From assembly GCF_013823385.1 (NCBI RefSeq), contig NZ_PNMA01000017.1:1-64000 (forward strand): DNA of 64,000 nt. Reading direction: 5' to 3'. Below the pieces are notes generated by a model. That model made no database searches. It worked only from the letters and a program-made list of their open reading frames with translations, and was not told where the DNA came from. Source of the stretch: Hyphomonas sp. (GTDB lineage: Bacteria; Pseudomonadota; Alphaproteobacteria; Caulobacterales; Hyphomonadaceae). Position numbers and translations under genes: made by a program. Positions 1-13,859 of the stretch are shown here, piece after piece; position 1 is the first letter of the stretch, and the number at the start of each line of letters is the position of its first letter.

Positions 1-209
1 CGCTGGAACTCCCCCTCGATGGCATCGGCATAGACGCGGCTTGGCTCCACCACCGCGAAATAGCGCACCGGCGAAGCGGTGGCCGCGAAATAGCCAAAGC
101 TCGCGCCAATGACCAGGAACAGCGGCACCGCCGCCAGGCTCAGCCAGAAGCCCCAGGCTTTGACATACCCAAGATAATCGCGCCGGAAGACCAGATAGAT
201 GTTGCGCAT
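1..209 (-). CDS. ABC transporter permease (NatB-like), 3' part truncated by window edge
   Basis: Minus-strand frame open to the window edge starting at cat 207-209 (MRNIYLVFRRDYLGYVKAWGFWLSLAAVPLFL...); ATGA overlap with the ATPase gene stop. Confidence 0.7.
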   Translation of the reverse strand, partial: MRNIYLVFRRDYLGYVKAWGFWLSLAAVPLFLVIGASFGYFAATASPVRYFAVVEPSRVYADAIEGEFQ

Positions 210-1180
210 CAGACAACCTCCCCTTCCGCCGGCATCGCGGGCGCGTCCAGCGCTGCCGCCTCCGCCTCGCCTACCAGCGAGACAAACACATCCCTCAGCC
301 GCGCTTCTTCCGGCTGGAAGCCGATAATCGGCGCGCCCGCCTCCAGCACGGCGCGCAGCGCGTCCTGCGGCCCCTGCCCGGGCGCCAGATCCACCCGCCA
401 AGCTTCACCCGGCCCCTTGTCGGCGGCGCGGTGAACGCCAAAGCCTTTCGGCGCCAGCGCCGCGGCGAGATCAAAGCCCGGCTCCAGTGTAATCCGCGCC
501 CCGCTGCCCAGCGTGGCATAGGCGTCTTCCAGCGTGCCATCGAGCACCTTGCGGCCCCGCGCCAGCATCACGATCCGGTCGCACAGCCGTTCGGCATGTT
601 CCATCACATGGGTGGAGAAAAGGATCGTTGCCCCGCGCGCATGTTCGGCCCGGATCAGATCTTCCAGCGTCTGCTGGTTCATCGGGTCGAGGCCGGAGAA
701 GGGCTCATCGAGAATGAGAAAATCCGGGCGGTGGGCCAGCGTGGAGAGGATCTGCACCTTCTGCGCCATGCCCTTGGAGAGTTTGGAAATGCGCGTCGTG
801 CGGAACTTGCCGAGGCCGGTCGCCTCCAGCAGCTCATCGGCCCGGGCACGCGCGTCACTGGCGCTGAGGCCCTTCAGGCGGCCGAAATAGGTGATCGTAT
901 CGCGCGCGGTCATCTTCTTGTAGAGGCCGCGTTCCTCTGGAAGGAAGCCTACGCGCTTCAGGTTCTTCAGCTCCGGCCGCGCGCCGAACAGGCGCACTTC
1001 GCCCTCATCCGGCGCCATCACGCCCAGCGACATCCGCAGGCTGGTCGACTTGCCCGCCCCGTTGGGACCCAGAAAGCCGACAATCTGCCCGGCAGGCACC
1101 TCGAATGACAGGTCATTGACGGCGGTGAATGCGCCGAACCGCTTGGTCGCGTGTGACAGGATAAGTGGCGCGTCGCTCAA
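209..1180 (-). CDS. ABC transporter ATP-binding protein (NatA-like)
   Basis: Walker A GPNGAGKST, signature LSKGMAQKV, Walker B FLILDEPFSGLDP. Confidence 0.93.
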   Translation of the reverse strand: MSDAPLILSHATKRFGAFTAVNDLSFEVPAGQIVGFLGPNGAGKSTSLRMSLGVMAPDEGEVRLFGARPELKNLKRVGFLPEERGLYKKMTARDTITYFGRLKGLSASDARARADELLEATGLGKFRTTRISKLSKGMAQKVQILSTLAHRPDFLILDEPFSGLDPMNQQTLEDLIRAEHARGATILFSTHVMEHAERLCDRIVMLARGRKVLDGTLEDAYATLGSGARITLEPGFDLAAALAPKGFGVHRAADKGPGEAWRVDLAPGQGPQDALRAVLEAGAPIIGFQPEEARLRDVFVSLVGEAEAAALDAPAMPAEGEVV

Positions 1181-1302
1181 AAGCGGCCTCCCAGAACCGG
1201 ACAGACTCTCAACTTTAGCGAGTTTCGATAAAGTTCAAGAGGGTATGCGGCAGAAGGCTTTGCGGCGGCGTTAACCGCGCCCTCAAATTCCTCAGGCGTT
1301 TG

Positions 1303-1605
1303 CTAGAGAAGAACGCCGAACAGCCAGATGAAGGCCTGCACCACCAGAGCGAGGCCGATCATCACCACAACGGTCGCCATCCAGCGGCCGCCGAGGTTCA
1401 GGAACAGGCCGGCGCCGAAGCCGAGGATCGCCATCAGGCCGAGGGCAACCACCCAGTTGAGGCCAATGGCAATTGCCAGGGTCGCATAGCCCACCACCAT
1501 GATGGTGATCAGCGAACCCCAGGTGGAGCCGGTGATGAAGCCATCCCAGGTCGCTTTCTGGCCGTGGATGTCCATTTCACCGCGATGATATTCCTGGCTC
1601 GCCAT
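1303..1605 (-). CDS. aa3-type cytochrome c oxidase subunit IV-like small membrane protein
   Basis: MASQEYHRGEMDIHGQKATWDGFITGSTWGS... typical of the alphaproteobacterial aa3 subunit IV family; ORF trimmed to the internal ATG. Confidence 0.65.
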   Translation of the reverse strand: MASQEYHRGEMDIHGQKATWDGFITGSTWGSLITIMVVGYATLAIAIGLNWVVALGLMAILGFGAGLFLNLGGRWMATVVVMIGLALVVQAFIWLFGVLL

Positions 1606-1703
1606 GAGGGCCTCCCCGACTACAGATTGTGACTTCAGATTACTGACAGGCCGCCTTCTACCCAAGCCCTCTGCCACGTTCAAGCGCGGCAAAGCGCGCG
1701 CCA

Positions 1704-2156
1704 TCAATTGAGCGGCTGTTTACGTTTGGCGGATTTGGGCGGCTTTGGCGCAAACGGCGCGGGCAGCGGCATCGCCGGGATGCCTTCCTCTGCCAGCGCT
1801 TCGCGTTCCTCCGGCGTCGTCTCACCCCAGATCGGGCGGTGATCCTGCTCGCCATAATAGATGGCGCGGGCCTCTTCGGCGAAATCTTCGCCAACATAAT
1901 CAAAGTTCTGCGAGACATGTTCGCGGGCGCGCCGGACAAATTCCTTCACCAGCGCCTCCTCATCCATCTTGCCCGGCAGCGCCTTGTCCGACGGGCGCAC
2001 GGCCGGCGCCATGATCTGCTTACCCACCCTGTGGCCGCCGCATTCCGGGCAATCGATCTGCTTGCGCTTGGCCAGGCGGTCAAACGCTTCGGAGCTGGCA
2101 AACCAGCCCTCGAACTCGTGATCGCAGTCACCACAGATCAGCGCGTAGAGAATCAC
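1704..2156 (-). CDS. DUF1178 family protein
   Basis: MILYALICGDCDHEFEGWFASSEAFDRLAKR...CPECGG pattern. Confidence 0.85.
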   Translation of the reverse strand: MILYALICGDCDHEFEGWFASSEAFDRLAKRKQIDCPECGGHRVGKQIMAPAVRPSDKALPGKMDEEALVKEFVRRAREHVSQNFDYVGEDFAEEARAIYYGEQDHRPIWGETTPEEREALAEEGIPAMPLPAPFAPKPPKSAKRKQPLN

Positions 2157-2173
2157 CGCGAACGCTCCGCCCT

Positions 2174-2434
2174 TCAGGCCTGCGCCAGCATCGGATCGAG
2201 CTTGCCGGCCCGCTCCAGCGCCATCATGTCATCGCAGCCGCCGATATGCGTCTCGCCCACAAAGATCTGCGGAAAGGTGCGCCCGCCATTGGAGCGCTGG
2301 ATCATCTCTTCGCGCAGCTTGGGATCCATGCCAGCGTCGATTTCCTTGAAGTCGGCGCCCTTTTCCTTGAGCAGGGCCACGGCGCGGGTGCAGTACGGGC
2401 AGAACTGGCGGGTGTAGATCGTAACCTTGGCCAT
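2174..2434 (-). CDS. grxC: glutaredoxin 3
   Basis: CPYC active site, TFPQIFVGETHIGGCDD; start trimmed to MAKVTIYTRQ. Confidence 0.93.
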   Translation of the reverse strand: MAKVTIYTRQFCPYCTRAVALLKEKGADFKEIDAGMDPKLREEMIQRSNGGRTFPQIFVGETHIGGCDDMMALERAGKLDPMLAQA

Positions 2435-2502
2435 GGCGCGAACTCCTTTCGTCAAAACCTGGACATTTCCGGACAGTCTGGGCCCGAAGTGTCATCAAGC
2501 GG

Positions 2503-3273
2503 TTATATGGTGACATCCGTTGCCCGGACAACGCGCGCCAGCACCAGAACGTCGATCTGCCGCGCGCCTGCCCGTTTCAGGGCCCGCACGCACGCATTCA
2601 GCGTCGCCCCGGTCGTCAGCACGTCATCCACCAGCAGCACGCGCTTGCCTTCCACCAGCTTGCGGCGGGAGGGGCGCACGTCAAAGGCGCCGGTCACGTT
2701 CCGCCGCCGCGCGCGGGTCGAGAGGCCCGCCTGGCTGGGTGTACGCCGCGTACGCCTCAGCCCGTCGACGCAGACACGCCGCCGGGAGGCCTGCCCGATG
2801 GCCTGGGCCAGCCAGGCGGACTGGTTGAAGCCCCGCATCACGAGGCGGGTATAGTGCAGCGGCACGGGCACGATCAGATCGGCCTCCTCCACCAGCGGGG
2901 CGCCCGCCTGCAGCATCCAGCCGGCGAGGATGTCCAGCCCGTCGCGGCGGCCGGCGCGCTTCAGGTCCAGCACCGGGCGGCGGGAGATGTCGTCATACAC
3001 AAAGGCCGCGCGCGCCCGGCCCCATCTGGGCGGCCGGGCGATGCAGGCAGGGCATTCGGCCTCCGGCCCGGCATCATACGCCTGCGGGGCGCCGCAGCGA
3101 TGGCAGACGGGGTCTGTAATGAAACGGATTTTTGTGAACTCGTCGGGCCTGAGCGGCCCGGCGCCTTCGCCCCGGTCGCCGCTGATCAGGGAGCGCGGCG
3201 GCCAGAGGAAATCCCGTGTCTGGCGGAATAGGCTCTTGGCCGCGAGCGCGCCAGCCTTCATATCCCCGCTCAT
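2503..3273 (-). CDS. ComF family phosphoribosyltransferase-like protein
   Basis: CxxC zinc motif N-terminus and VLLVDDVLTTGAT PRTase motif. Confidence 0.9.
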   Translation of the reverse strand: MSGDMKAGALAAKSLFRQTRDFLWPPRSLISGDRGEGAGPLRPDEFTKIRFITDPVCHRCGAPQAYDAGPEAECPACIARPPRWGRARAAFVYDDISRRPVLDLKRAGRRDGLDILAGWMLQAGAPLVEEADLIVPVPLHYTRLVMRGFNQSAWLAQAIGQASRRRVCVDGLRRTRRTPSQAGLSTRARRRNVTGAFDVRPSRRKLVEGKRVLLVDDVLTTGATLNACVRALKRAGARQIDVLVLARVVRATDVTI

Positions 3274-4195
3274 GCCCCCCTCCCCTCAATCCCCGTCCCC
3301 GCCGCAGATCTTCGACCGCGACAAGCTGCGCCGGCGGCGCCAGGCCTTTGCCCGCCACTATCCGGACTATGACTTCCTGCGCGCCCGCGTGTCGAGCGAT
3401 CTTGAAACGCGGGTGGCCGACACGCCGCGCATTTTCGAGACAATGCTGGAACTGGGCGGGGCAGAGGGCGGACTTTCCCGGACACTTCTTGGACAAAACC
3501 GGACAAAATCGGTCATCGTCGGCGACACCGCGGACCTCTTCCTGAAGGCCGCGGCCACCAGCGGCCTGGAAGCGGTCTTCGCCGATGAGGAAGCCCTGCC
3601 ATTCGGAACGGAACGTTTCGATCTGGTTATCTCGCCCCTCACCCTTCACTGGGTAAACGACCTGCCGGGCGCCCTCGTCCAGATCCGCCGCGTGCTGAAA
3701 CCCGATGGCCTCTTCCTCGGCGCACTGTTCGGGGCCGGCACGCTGGCAGAGCTGCGCGAGGTGTTGACCGAGGCGGAAACAGACCTCACCGGCGGCCTCA
3801 GCCCCCGCCTCTCCCCCCTGCCCGGCCTGCGGGACATGGCAGGCCTCCTCCAGCGCGCGGGCTTTGCCCTGCCGGTGGCCGACCGCGATACGGTGACCGT
3901 TCGCTACAAGACGCCGGAGGGTCTGCTGCGTGATCTCAAGGGGATGGGCGAGCGCGCCGCTTTCACGCGCGGGGTCAGCCGGCCGCTGCCCCGGCGGGTG
4001 CTGGCGCGGGCGATGGATCTTTACAGGGAGCGGTTCTCTGATCCTGATGGCCGCGTGCGCGCGACGTTCGAGATCGTTCACCTGTCAGGCTGGGCGCCGG
4101 CACCGGGGCAGCCTCAGCCGCTGAAACCCGGAAGCGCGAAGGCCAGCATGGCAGACGCTGTGCGCCGCGCGGGCGAGCCGGGCAGTGAAGGCTGA
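3272..4195 (+). CDS. class I SAM-dependent methyltransferase (BioC-like)
   Basis: Start trimmed to ATG 3272 (MPPSPQSPSPPQIFDRDKLRRRRQ); DLVISPLTLHWVNDLPGALVQIRRVLKPDGLFLGALFG. Confidence 0.88.
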   Translation: MPPSPQSPSPPQIFDRDKLRRRRQAFARHYPDYDFLRARVSSDLETRVADTPRIFETMLELGGAEGGLSRTLLGQNRTKSVIVGDTADLFLKAAATSGLEAVFADEEALPFGTERFDLVISPLTLHWVNDLPGALVQIRRVLKPDGLFLGALFGAGTLAELREVLTEAETDLTGGLSPRLSPLPGLRDMAGLLQRAGFALPVADRDTVTVRYKTPEGLLRDLKGMGERAAFTRGVSRPLPRRVLARAMDLYRERFSDPDGRVRATFEIVHLSGWAPAPGQPQPLKPGSAKASMADAVRRAGEPGSEG

Positions 4196-4216
4196 AAGGC
4201 GCCCTGACCGGACCGC

Positions 4217-4399
4217 TCAGATGCCGACGAGGTTCTCTTCGATTGTCTTGTATATTTCGTCATTGGCGTCCCCGAAGGAGTAGAGGCTGCCAATGATGGC
4301 GAGGACCATGAGCCCGGCGATCAGCCCGTACTCAATGGCCGTGGCGCCACGTTCGTCTTTCGCCCATTGGCGCATACGGGATTTGAACAGGCGCATCAT
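4217..4399 (-). CDS. Flp family type IVb pilin (orphan)
   Basis: DERGATAIEYGLIAGLMVLAIIGSL prepilin motif; ATGA overlap with the upstream mutT-like gene. Confidence 0.9.
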   Translation of the reverse strand: MMRLFKSRMRQWAKDERGATAIEYGLIAGLMVLAIIGSLYSFGDANDEIYKTIEENLVGI

Positions 4400-4812
4400 C
4401 GCTCCGCAAAGGTTTGGTCCATGAGCCAGTCGAACAGGGGGAGGTCTGCTGGTGGCGCCGGATAATCTCGCAGCCTTGCAGGCTCTACCCAGGCGATGGC
4501 TTGCCCTTCGCGCGGATGGAGGACCCCGGTCCAGCTCTCACAAGCATACAATGGCATCAACAGATGAAAGTCGGGGTAAGTGAAGCTCGCAAATGTCAGC
4601 GGCTTCAGTTCCTCTTCCTTAACCGTAATCGACAGCTCTTCGGCCAGTTCCCGCACCAGCGCGGCCTCCGGCGTTTCGCCGGGGTCGATCTTGCCGCCCG
4701 GAAACTCCCACAGCCCGGCCAGCTGCTTGCCCTCCGGGCGCTGGGCCAGAAGGATGCGGCCTTTCTCATCGATCAGCGCGGCCGCAACGACCAGCAGCAG
4801 GCGCCGGCTCAT
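4396..4812 (-). CDS. mutT: (deoxy)nucleoside triphosphate pyrophosphohydrolase, Nudix/MutT
   Basis: Nudix box GGKIDPGETPEAALVRELAEEL; start trimmed to MSRRLLLVV. Confidence 0.88.
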   Translation of the reverse strand: MSRRLLLVVAAALIDEKGRILLAQRPEGKQLAGLWEFPGGKIDPGETPEAALVRELAEELSITVKEEELKPLTFASFTYPDFHLLMPLYACESWTGVLHPREGQAIAWVEPARLRDYPAPPADLPLFDWLMDQTFAER

Positions 4813-6059
4813 GTCCGGTAGGCGCCGTTGATGTCGACATAGCCATGGGTGAGATCGCAGGTCCACACCGTCGCCCGGCCGGTGCCCACGCCAACCGAAA
4901 CGCGGATCGCGAATTCGCTTTTGGCAAATACGGCGCTGGCAGCGGCCTCATCATAATTGGGCGCGCGCGCGCCGCCTTCGGCCACCTGAACATCGTCAAA
5001 CCAGATGGCGAGACGGTCCAGCTCGATCGGCTCATACGCCTTGCCGACCGCCATGACGATCCGGCCCCAGTTGGCGTCGCCCGCCGCCATCGCGGTCTTG
5101 ATGAGGGGCGAGTTGGCAATCTCGCAGGCAATCTTCTTGGCCGAAGCGGGGGACGCAGCGTCTTCCACGGTGATGGTGGCCACCTTGCTCGCCCCTTCCC
5201 CGTCCTTCACCACCTGCATGGCAAGGTCGAGGCAAACCTCTTTCAGCGCGGCCGTGAAGGCGCGGAAGCGGAGGTCTTCTTCCGAGGTGACCGGCGCCAT
5301 GCCGCTCGCCCCGGTCGCAAACACCATCAGCGTGTCGGAGGTGGAGGTGTCGCCATCCACCGTGATCGAGTTGAACGTCTCGTCGGCCACCTGTTTCAGC
5401 GCGGTTTGCAGCAGCTCCGGCGCGATGGCCGCATCGGTGAAGACGTAGGACAGCATCGTCGCCATGTTCGGCGCGATCATGCCCGAGCCCTTGGCGATGC
5501 CGGCAAAGCGCACTTCGGTGCCGTCAATGCTGGCCACCGTGCCCGCGCCCTTGGGATAGGTGTCGGTCGTCATGAAGGCGCGCGCCAGGCGTTCCCAATC
5601 CGGCGCGCCGAGCTTCCCGGCCAGCTCCGGCACAAAGGCGCCCACATAGTTGGGGTCAGACAGCGGCTCGCCGATGACACCGGTGGCGGCGAGGAAGCAA
5701 TGCTCCTTCTTCACGCCGAGGGTCTGGGTCAGCGCTGCCAGGGTCGCCTCATTCTTCGCCGCGCCCTTGGGCCCAGTGAAGGCGTTGGAGTTGCCCGAAT
5801 TGGCCACCAGCGCCACCGCCTGCCCCCCGCCCTGCTCCAGCGCCTGCCGGCACCAGCGCACATCCGCCGAGGCCGTCAGCGAGCGGGTATACACCCCGCC
5901 GCAAGCCGTGCCGGGGTCGAACACCACCAGGAACACGTCATCGCGCGTGATGCCCCGGCGCGCATAGAAGCCGCGGCTGCCGGCGGCGGCCTTGAGGCCG
6001 CGCACAGCCGGAAGCGCCGGAAAAGCGGCAGGGGCAAAAGGCGAAGGGGTCAGGTTCAC
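4809..6059 (-). CDS. argJ: bifunctional glutamate N-acetyltransferase/amino-acid N-acetyltransferase
   Basis: Whole-length ArgJ pattern including KGSGMIAPNMATML and the SITVDGDTSTSDT motif. Confidence 0.97.
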   Translation of the reverse strand: MNLTPSPFAPAAFPALPAVRGLKAAAGSRGFYARRGITRDDVFLVVFDPGTACGGVYTRSLTASADVRWCRQALEQGGGQAVALVANSGNSNAFTGPKGAAKNEATLAALTQTLGVKKEHCFLAATGVIGEPLSDPNYVGAFVPELAGKLGAPDWERLARAFMTTDTYPKGAGTVASIDGTEVRFAGIAKGSGMIAPNMATMLSYVFTDAAIAPELLQTALKQVADETFNSITVDGDTSTSDTLMVFATGASGMAPVTSEEDLRFRAFTAALKEVCLDLAMQVVKDGEGASKVATITVEDAASPASAKKIACEIANSPLIKTAMAAGDANWGRIVMAVGKAYEPIELDRLAIWFDDVQVAEGGARAPNYDEAAASAVFAKSEFAIRVSVGVGTGRATVWTCDLTHGYVDINGAYRT

Positions 6060-6979
6060 AGTTCATCTCCGGTAAGGGCTTTGGCCGGGGCGGGCGCGCT
6101 TTCCGGCGTATAGGTCTGGCCATCCACCTTCTCGATATTCGCCTCGGTACGCAGGCGGCGGAGAATGCGGCTGACTTCACTGAGCGTCAGGAAGGTGGCG
6201 ATCTCCGGCCGCATCTCCTCGCGCGTCTTGGGCGGTTCGGTGCGGCGGTCCTTGACCTTCAGGATGCGCCAGCTGCCCTCCACTTCAAATGGCGGCGAGA
6301 CTTCGCCCACCGCCGTATTGGCAATCACCACCGGATAGGGATCGGGCAGATCATTGGGCGCGACATAGCCCAGGTCCCCATTCTCCATCCGGGTGGCGCT
6401 GTCCCTGGAATGGTTGAAGACGAGGCTCTCGAACGGCTCGCCCGCTTCCACGCGCAGCCAGACGGCCTCGGCCTCCTCCTCCGTATCGGTGACGATATGG
6501 GCCACCGACACCTGATCATTGACCTGCTGCAGGCGCACCTGCTCGGCATACATCTTGTCGATGATCTCGTCGGTCACCTGCTGGGCCACCACGCTTTCCA
6601 CAAGAAGGTTGCCCATGATCCGCTCCTGCGCCATTTCGAGGCGGCGCTGGGCGGCGGGGTCTTTCTCCAGCCCCAGCCGGTGGGCTTCCTGCGCCATCAG
6701 CTTCTGGTCGATCAGCTGGTCGAGCACCTGCTTGTAGGCCTCGTCCCCGCTGCGCAGCGCCGCGCCGGAGACCACCAGCCCCCGCGCCACGGCTTCCAGT
6801 TCCACATCCGCCGTATAGATCGCCTCGCCATTGACCCGGGCCGCCACCTCGCGGCTCACTTCCCGCCTCTGCTTCTCGTCCAGCTGGAAGCCATCCTGCG
6901 AGCAACCGGCCAGCGCCAGCGCCGCCAGGGCGGTACAAAGGACAGTAAAATCAGCGCGCCGCCGGGTCATGGGCCACAC
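6056..6979 (-). CDS. peptidyl-prolyl cis-trans isomerase (parvulin/SurA-type lipoprotein)
   Basis: Lipobox-like LALAGCSQ; parvulin-like VAHIVTDTEEEAEAV...F...A..HS.D; downstream argJ overlaps by ATGA. Confidence 0.85.
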   Translation of the reverse strand: MWPMTRRRADFTVLCTALAALALAGCSQDGFQLDEKQRREVSREVAARVNGEAIYTADVELEAVARGLVVSGAALRSGDEAYKQVLDQLIDQKLMAQEAHRLGLEKDPAAQRRLEMAQERIMGNLLVESVVAQQVTDEIIDKMYAEQVRLQQVNDQVSVAHIVTDTEEEAEAVWLRVEAGEPFESLVFNHSRDSATRMENGDLGYVAPNDLPDPYPVVIANTAVGEVSPPFEVEGSWRILKVKDRRTEPPKTREEMRPEIATFLTLSEVSRILRRLRTEANIEKVDGQTYTPESAPAPAKALTGDEL

Positions 6980-7151
6980 CTCTCTGGCTGAAGGCGCCGC
7001 ATTGACACCCTTTGGCGGCGTTCTTAAGTCTGCCCCGCGCGCTGGTCGAGTGGTTTCATCCGGTGAAAGCGCGGTGGGAGAACCCGGAAAAGTCCTGTAA
7101 GATGTCTGGCAGGATTAGAAATTTTCACCCGAACTGGTTGGTGCTGCTTAT

Positions 7152-9896
<2,745 letters not shown>

Positions 9897-9922
9897 TAGG
9901 CCGAATAACCGGGATCTCCGGT

Positions 9923-10036
9923 TCGTCACTCCCGATGGCCGAAGGCCATCTGGGAGCCTATCTCCTGCCCGCGCCGCTCTCCCGATCTATCTGGAGATGG
10001 GCACCCGGATGCGCTGACGCGCATCGGGTGTGACGA
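9923..10036. repeat. composite palindromic intergenic repeat, family A copy 1
   Basis: Outer arms tcgtcactcccgatg / catcgggtgtgacga with inner hairpins gatggccgaaggccatc and gatgcgctgacgcgcatc; related copy at 20391-20509. Confidence 0.8.
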
Positions 10037-10306
10037 GGAGGGCGGGGCAGCGGAAAAGAAGCACCCCTCCCGGAAAACGAAGCCCCTCCCCCGCTTCAGG
10101 GGGGAGACCTCCCTACGCGGGAGAACGCCAAACGATGGACCCGCTGCCCGTTCAAAGCCCCGGTCAAAACCGGGTAGCGGTTGGCGCCCGGTTGGAGTTT
10201 TCGGGCCAGCCGTTGGAGTTTTCGTTGGAGTTTTTTTGCGTCTTTTTCCCTCTGAGGGCCCCCGCAAAATTCCCCTGAGGGGCGAGCGCTTATCCGGTGG
10301 ACAAGC

Positions 10307-11248
10307 TCAGCCCATCTTGCCCCGCCCGCCGCGCCGGGCGAGCCATACTCCGCCGAGGATCAGCGCCAGGGCAAGGCCCGCATTCCAGCTTTGGGTCTCG
10401 CGGAAGAACAGCCAGCCGAACGCTGCCCCCGCCACCGGCACCGAATAGCCCGTCAGCGACTGGAACGTCGCCCCCGCCCGCGCCACCAGCGCCATGTAGA
10501 GCACCTGCGCCACCCCCGAGGGGCCAAGGCCGAGCCCCGCCACCGCCGCCCAATGATGCCAGTCTGCCGAAACCGTGGCCGGATCGACGGTGAACACGAG
10601 CGGCCAGGAAAGCACCGCCGAAACGGAAATGAACCCCGCCGCCATCGGGATTGCCTCCATCGGCGGGGCAGCCCGCGCGATCAGCGTGCTGGCCGAGAAG
10701 GCGAGCGTCGCCAGCAGAAGCAGCAGCTGCGCCGTCATGCTGGCCGAGCCGAAATGGCGGACCGCGTCCGGGCCGAACAGCGCCACCACACCGGCAAAGC
10801 CGAGCAGGATGCCAAGGCCGGTGTTCCGGGTCATGCGCTCTGCGGCAAACAGCAGGCTGGCGCCCAGGGTCACGAACACCGGCGCCGCAGCGGTGTAGAG
10901 CGCGGCCAGGCTGGAATCGACCGTTTGCTGGGCCACGGTGATCAGGAAGAAGGGGATCAGCGAGCCGATGACCCCCATGGCGATGATGACGCCCCAGCGG
11001 CGCCGGTCGCTCAGCGGCGGCAGGCGCTTTTCGAGCGCGAACATCAGGATCAGCAGGAACACCGCCCCGCCGGTCAGCCGGCCGGGGAGTACCCATTCGG
11101 GGGGCAGGCCTTCGGCGGTGTCCTTGCCAACAGCAATGCGTGTCAGGCCATAGGCCCCGGCCCACAGAATTGTCAGCACGGTGAAGATGATCCAGACGGC
11201 CAGAGGGCGGCGTCCGGTGCCTGACTGCGCCGTTCCGGGCATTGTCAT
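10307..11248 (-). CDS. EamA/DMT family transporter
   Basis: ~10 hydrophobic segments, duplicated EamA-like pattern; start trimmed to [10 protein letters not shown] within a spurious 1166-aa open frame. Confidence 0.88.
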   Translation of the reverse strand: MTMPGTAQSGTGRRPLAVWIIFTVLTILWAGAYGLTRIAVGKDTAEGLPPEWVLPGRLTGGAVFLLILMFALEKRLPPLSDRRRWGVIIAMGVIGSLIPFFLITVAQQTVDSSLAALYTAAAPVFVTLGASLLFAAERMTRNTGLGILLGFAGVVALFGPDAVRHFGSASMTAQLLLLLATLAFSASTLIARAAPPMEAIPMAAGFISVSAVLSWPLVFTVDPATVSADWHHWAAVAGLGLGPSGVAQVLYMALVARAGATFQSLTGYSVPVAGAAFGWLFFRETQSWNAGLALALILGGVWLARRGGRGKMG

Positions 11249-11443
11249 CGTTGTCTCCCAGCCGCGTCTCTGCGCCGCCTGTCTCCCCTCCGGACTAGCA
11301 CGCAGCTTGCAAGCAGCAAGGCGGAAATCCTGTTTGTCCCGTTTCGCGTCGCGGTGCCGCACAGTGCGGGGTGGACGGGGCGGACACACCCATTTAAAGG
11401 GGCGCAAGCCTGTGAATTTGCTCGCCCAAGAGGAGAAATAAAG

Positions 11444-12454
<1,011 letters not shown>

Positions 12455-12463
12455 GCCCCTCCC

Positions 12464-12541
12464 CCGCCGCTCGCCCCCGCGAAGGCGGGGGCCTCGCGCG
12501 GCATGTAACCCTTCACGCGCCCCCGCCCTGGCGGGGGTGAC
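12464..12541. repeat. GC-rich double-hairpin repeat between gap and pgk
   Basis: gcccccgcgaaggcgggggc (12473-12492) and cccccgccctggcggggg (12520-12537). Confidence 0.7.
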
Positions 12542-12553
12542 CGGAGATACGCG

Positions 12554-13750
12554 ATGCCCGCCTTCAAACGCATTCCTGACGCAGGAAACCTCACCGGCAA
12601 GGTCGCGCTGGTCCGCGTCGACTTCAACGTGCCGATGGAAAATGGTCTGGTGACGGACGATACGCGCCTGCGCGCCGCCGTCGATACGGTCCAATCCCTG
12701 CGCACCGCGGGCGCCAAGGTCGCCCTGCTCGCTCATTTCGGCCGCCCCAAGGGCGAGCGTGTTGCCGAGATGAGCCTCGCCCCCATCGCCGGCGCCTTCG
12801 CCAAGGTGCTCGGCGCCAATGTCAGCTTCATTGCCGACTGCAAGGGCGATCATGTGAAACAGGCGATTGCCGAGCTTCCGCCCGCCGGCGTGATCCTCCT
12901 GGAGAACACCCGCTTCTACAAGGGCGAGGAAAAGGGCGACGCAGACCTGGCCAGGGAAATCGCCGCGCTTGGCGACCTCTATGTCAACGACGCGTTCTCC
13001 GCCGCCCACCGCCGCCATGTCTCGACGGCCGTGCTGGCAGACCTGCTGCCCGCCTATGCCGGTGTCACGATGGAGGCCGAACTCGACGCACTCGACAAGG
13101 CGCTCGGCCAGCCCGAACGCCCGGTGATGGCCATCGTTGGCGGCGCGAAGGTCTCCTCCAAGATCGACCTCCTGAAAAACCTCGTCTCGAAGGTCGACAT
13201 GCTGGCCATCGGGGGCGGCATGGCCAACACATTCCTCGCCGCAGATGGCGTGAATGTCGGCAAGTCGCTCTGCGAGCATGACCTCGCCGAAACCGTCCGC
13301 GAGATTCAGGCGGCTGCAAAGGCAGCCGGCTGCGAGATCCTGCTGCCGCGCGATGTGGTGGTGGCCAGGGAATTCAAGGCGAACGCCGAAAACCGTACCT
13401 GCGGCCTCAGCGATATTGCGGCCGATGAAATGGTGCTCGACGCGGGCGCCGAAACCATCCGCCATCTGACCGGTGCTCTCTCCCGCGCCAAAACCGTGAT
13501 CTGGAACGGCCCGCTCGGCGCCTTCGAACTGACGCCTTTCGACACCGCCACCGTGAAGCTGGCCGAGGCTGCTGCCGGCCTTGCCAAGTCCGGCAAGCTG
13601 GTGGCCGTGGCCGGCGGCGGGGATACGGTTGCCGCGCTTAACCATGCGGGCGTGGCAGATGATTTCACCTTCGTCTCCACCGCAGGCGGAGCATTCCTGG
13701 AATGGATGGAAGGCAAGGAGCTTCCGGGCGTCACCGCCCTGCTCAAATAG
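12554..13750 (+). CDS. pgk: phosphoglycerate kinase
   Basis: [34 protein letters not shown] motifs. Confidence 0.98.
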   Translation: MPAFKRIPDAGNLTGKVALVRVDFNVPMENGLVTDDTRLRAAVDTVQSLRTAGAKVALLAHFGRPKGERVAEMSLAPIAGAFAKVLGANVSFIADCKGDHVKQAIAELPPAGVILLENTRFYKGEEKGDADLAREIAALGDLYVNDAFSAAHRRHVSTAVLADLLPAYAGVTMEAELDALDKALGQPERPVMAIVGGAKVSSKIDLLKNLVSKVDMLAIGGGMANTFLAADGVNVGKSLCEHDLAETVREIQAAAKAAGCEILLPRDVVVAREFKANAENRTCGLSDIAADEMVLDAGAETIRHLTGALSRAKTVIWNGPLGAFELTPFDTATVKLAEAAAGLAKSGKLVAVAGGGDTVAALNHAGVADDFTFVSTAGGAFLEWMEGKELPGVTALLK

Positions 13751-13859
13751 CCGCCACCTGACTGCTTCGCGGCGCCGTTCTTGCAAGGGGCGCCACAAAG
13801 CGGACAAGAATCCAAGTCAGTTAGCCACCAACGAACGAACCTACCGGGACACAAACATC

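Noticed and set aside
4845-6113. 422-aa plus-strand ORF opposite argJ
   Set aside because: Antisense shadow ORF, low-complexity Arg/Gly/His composition
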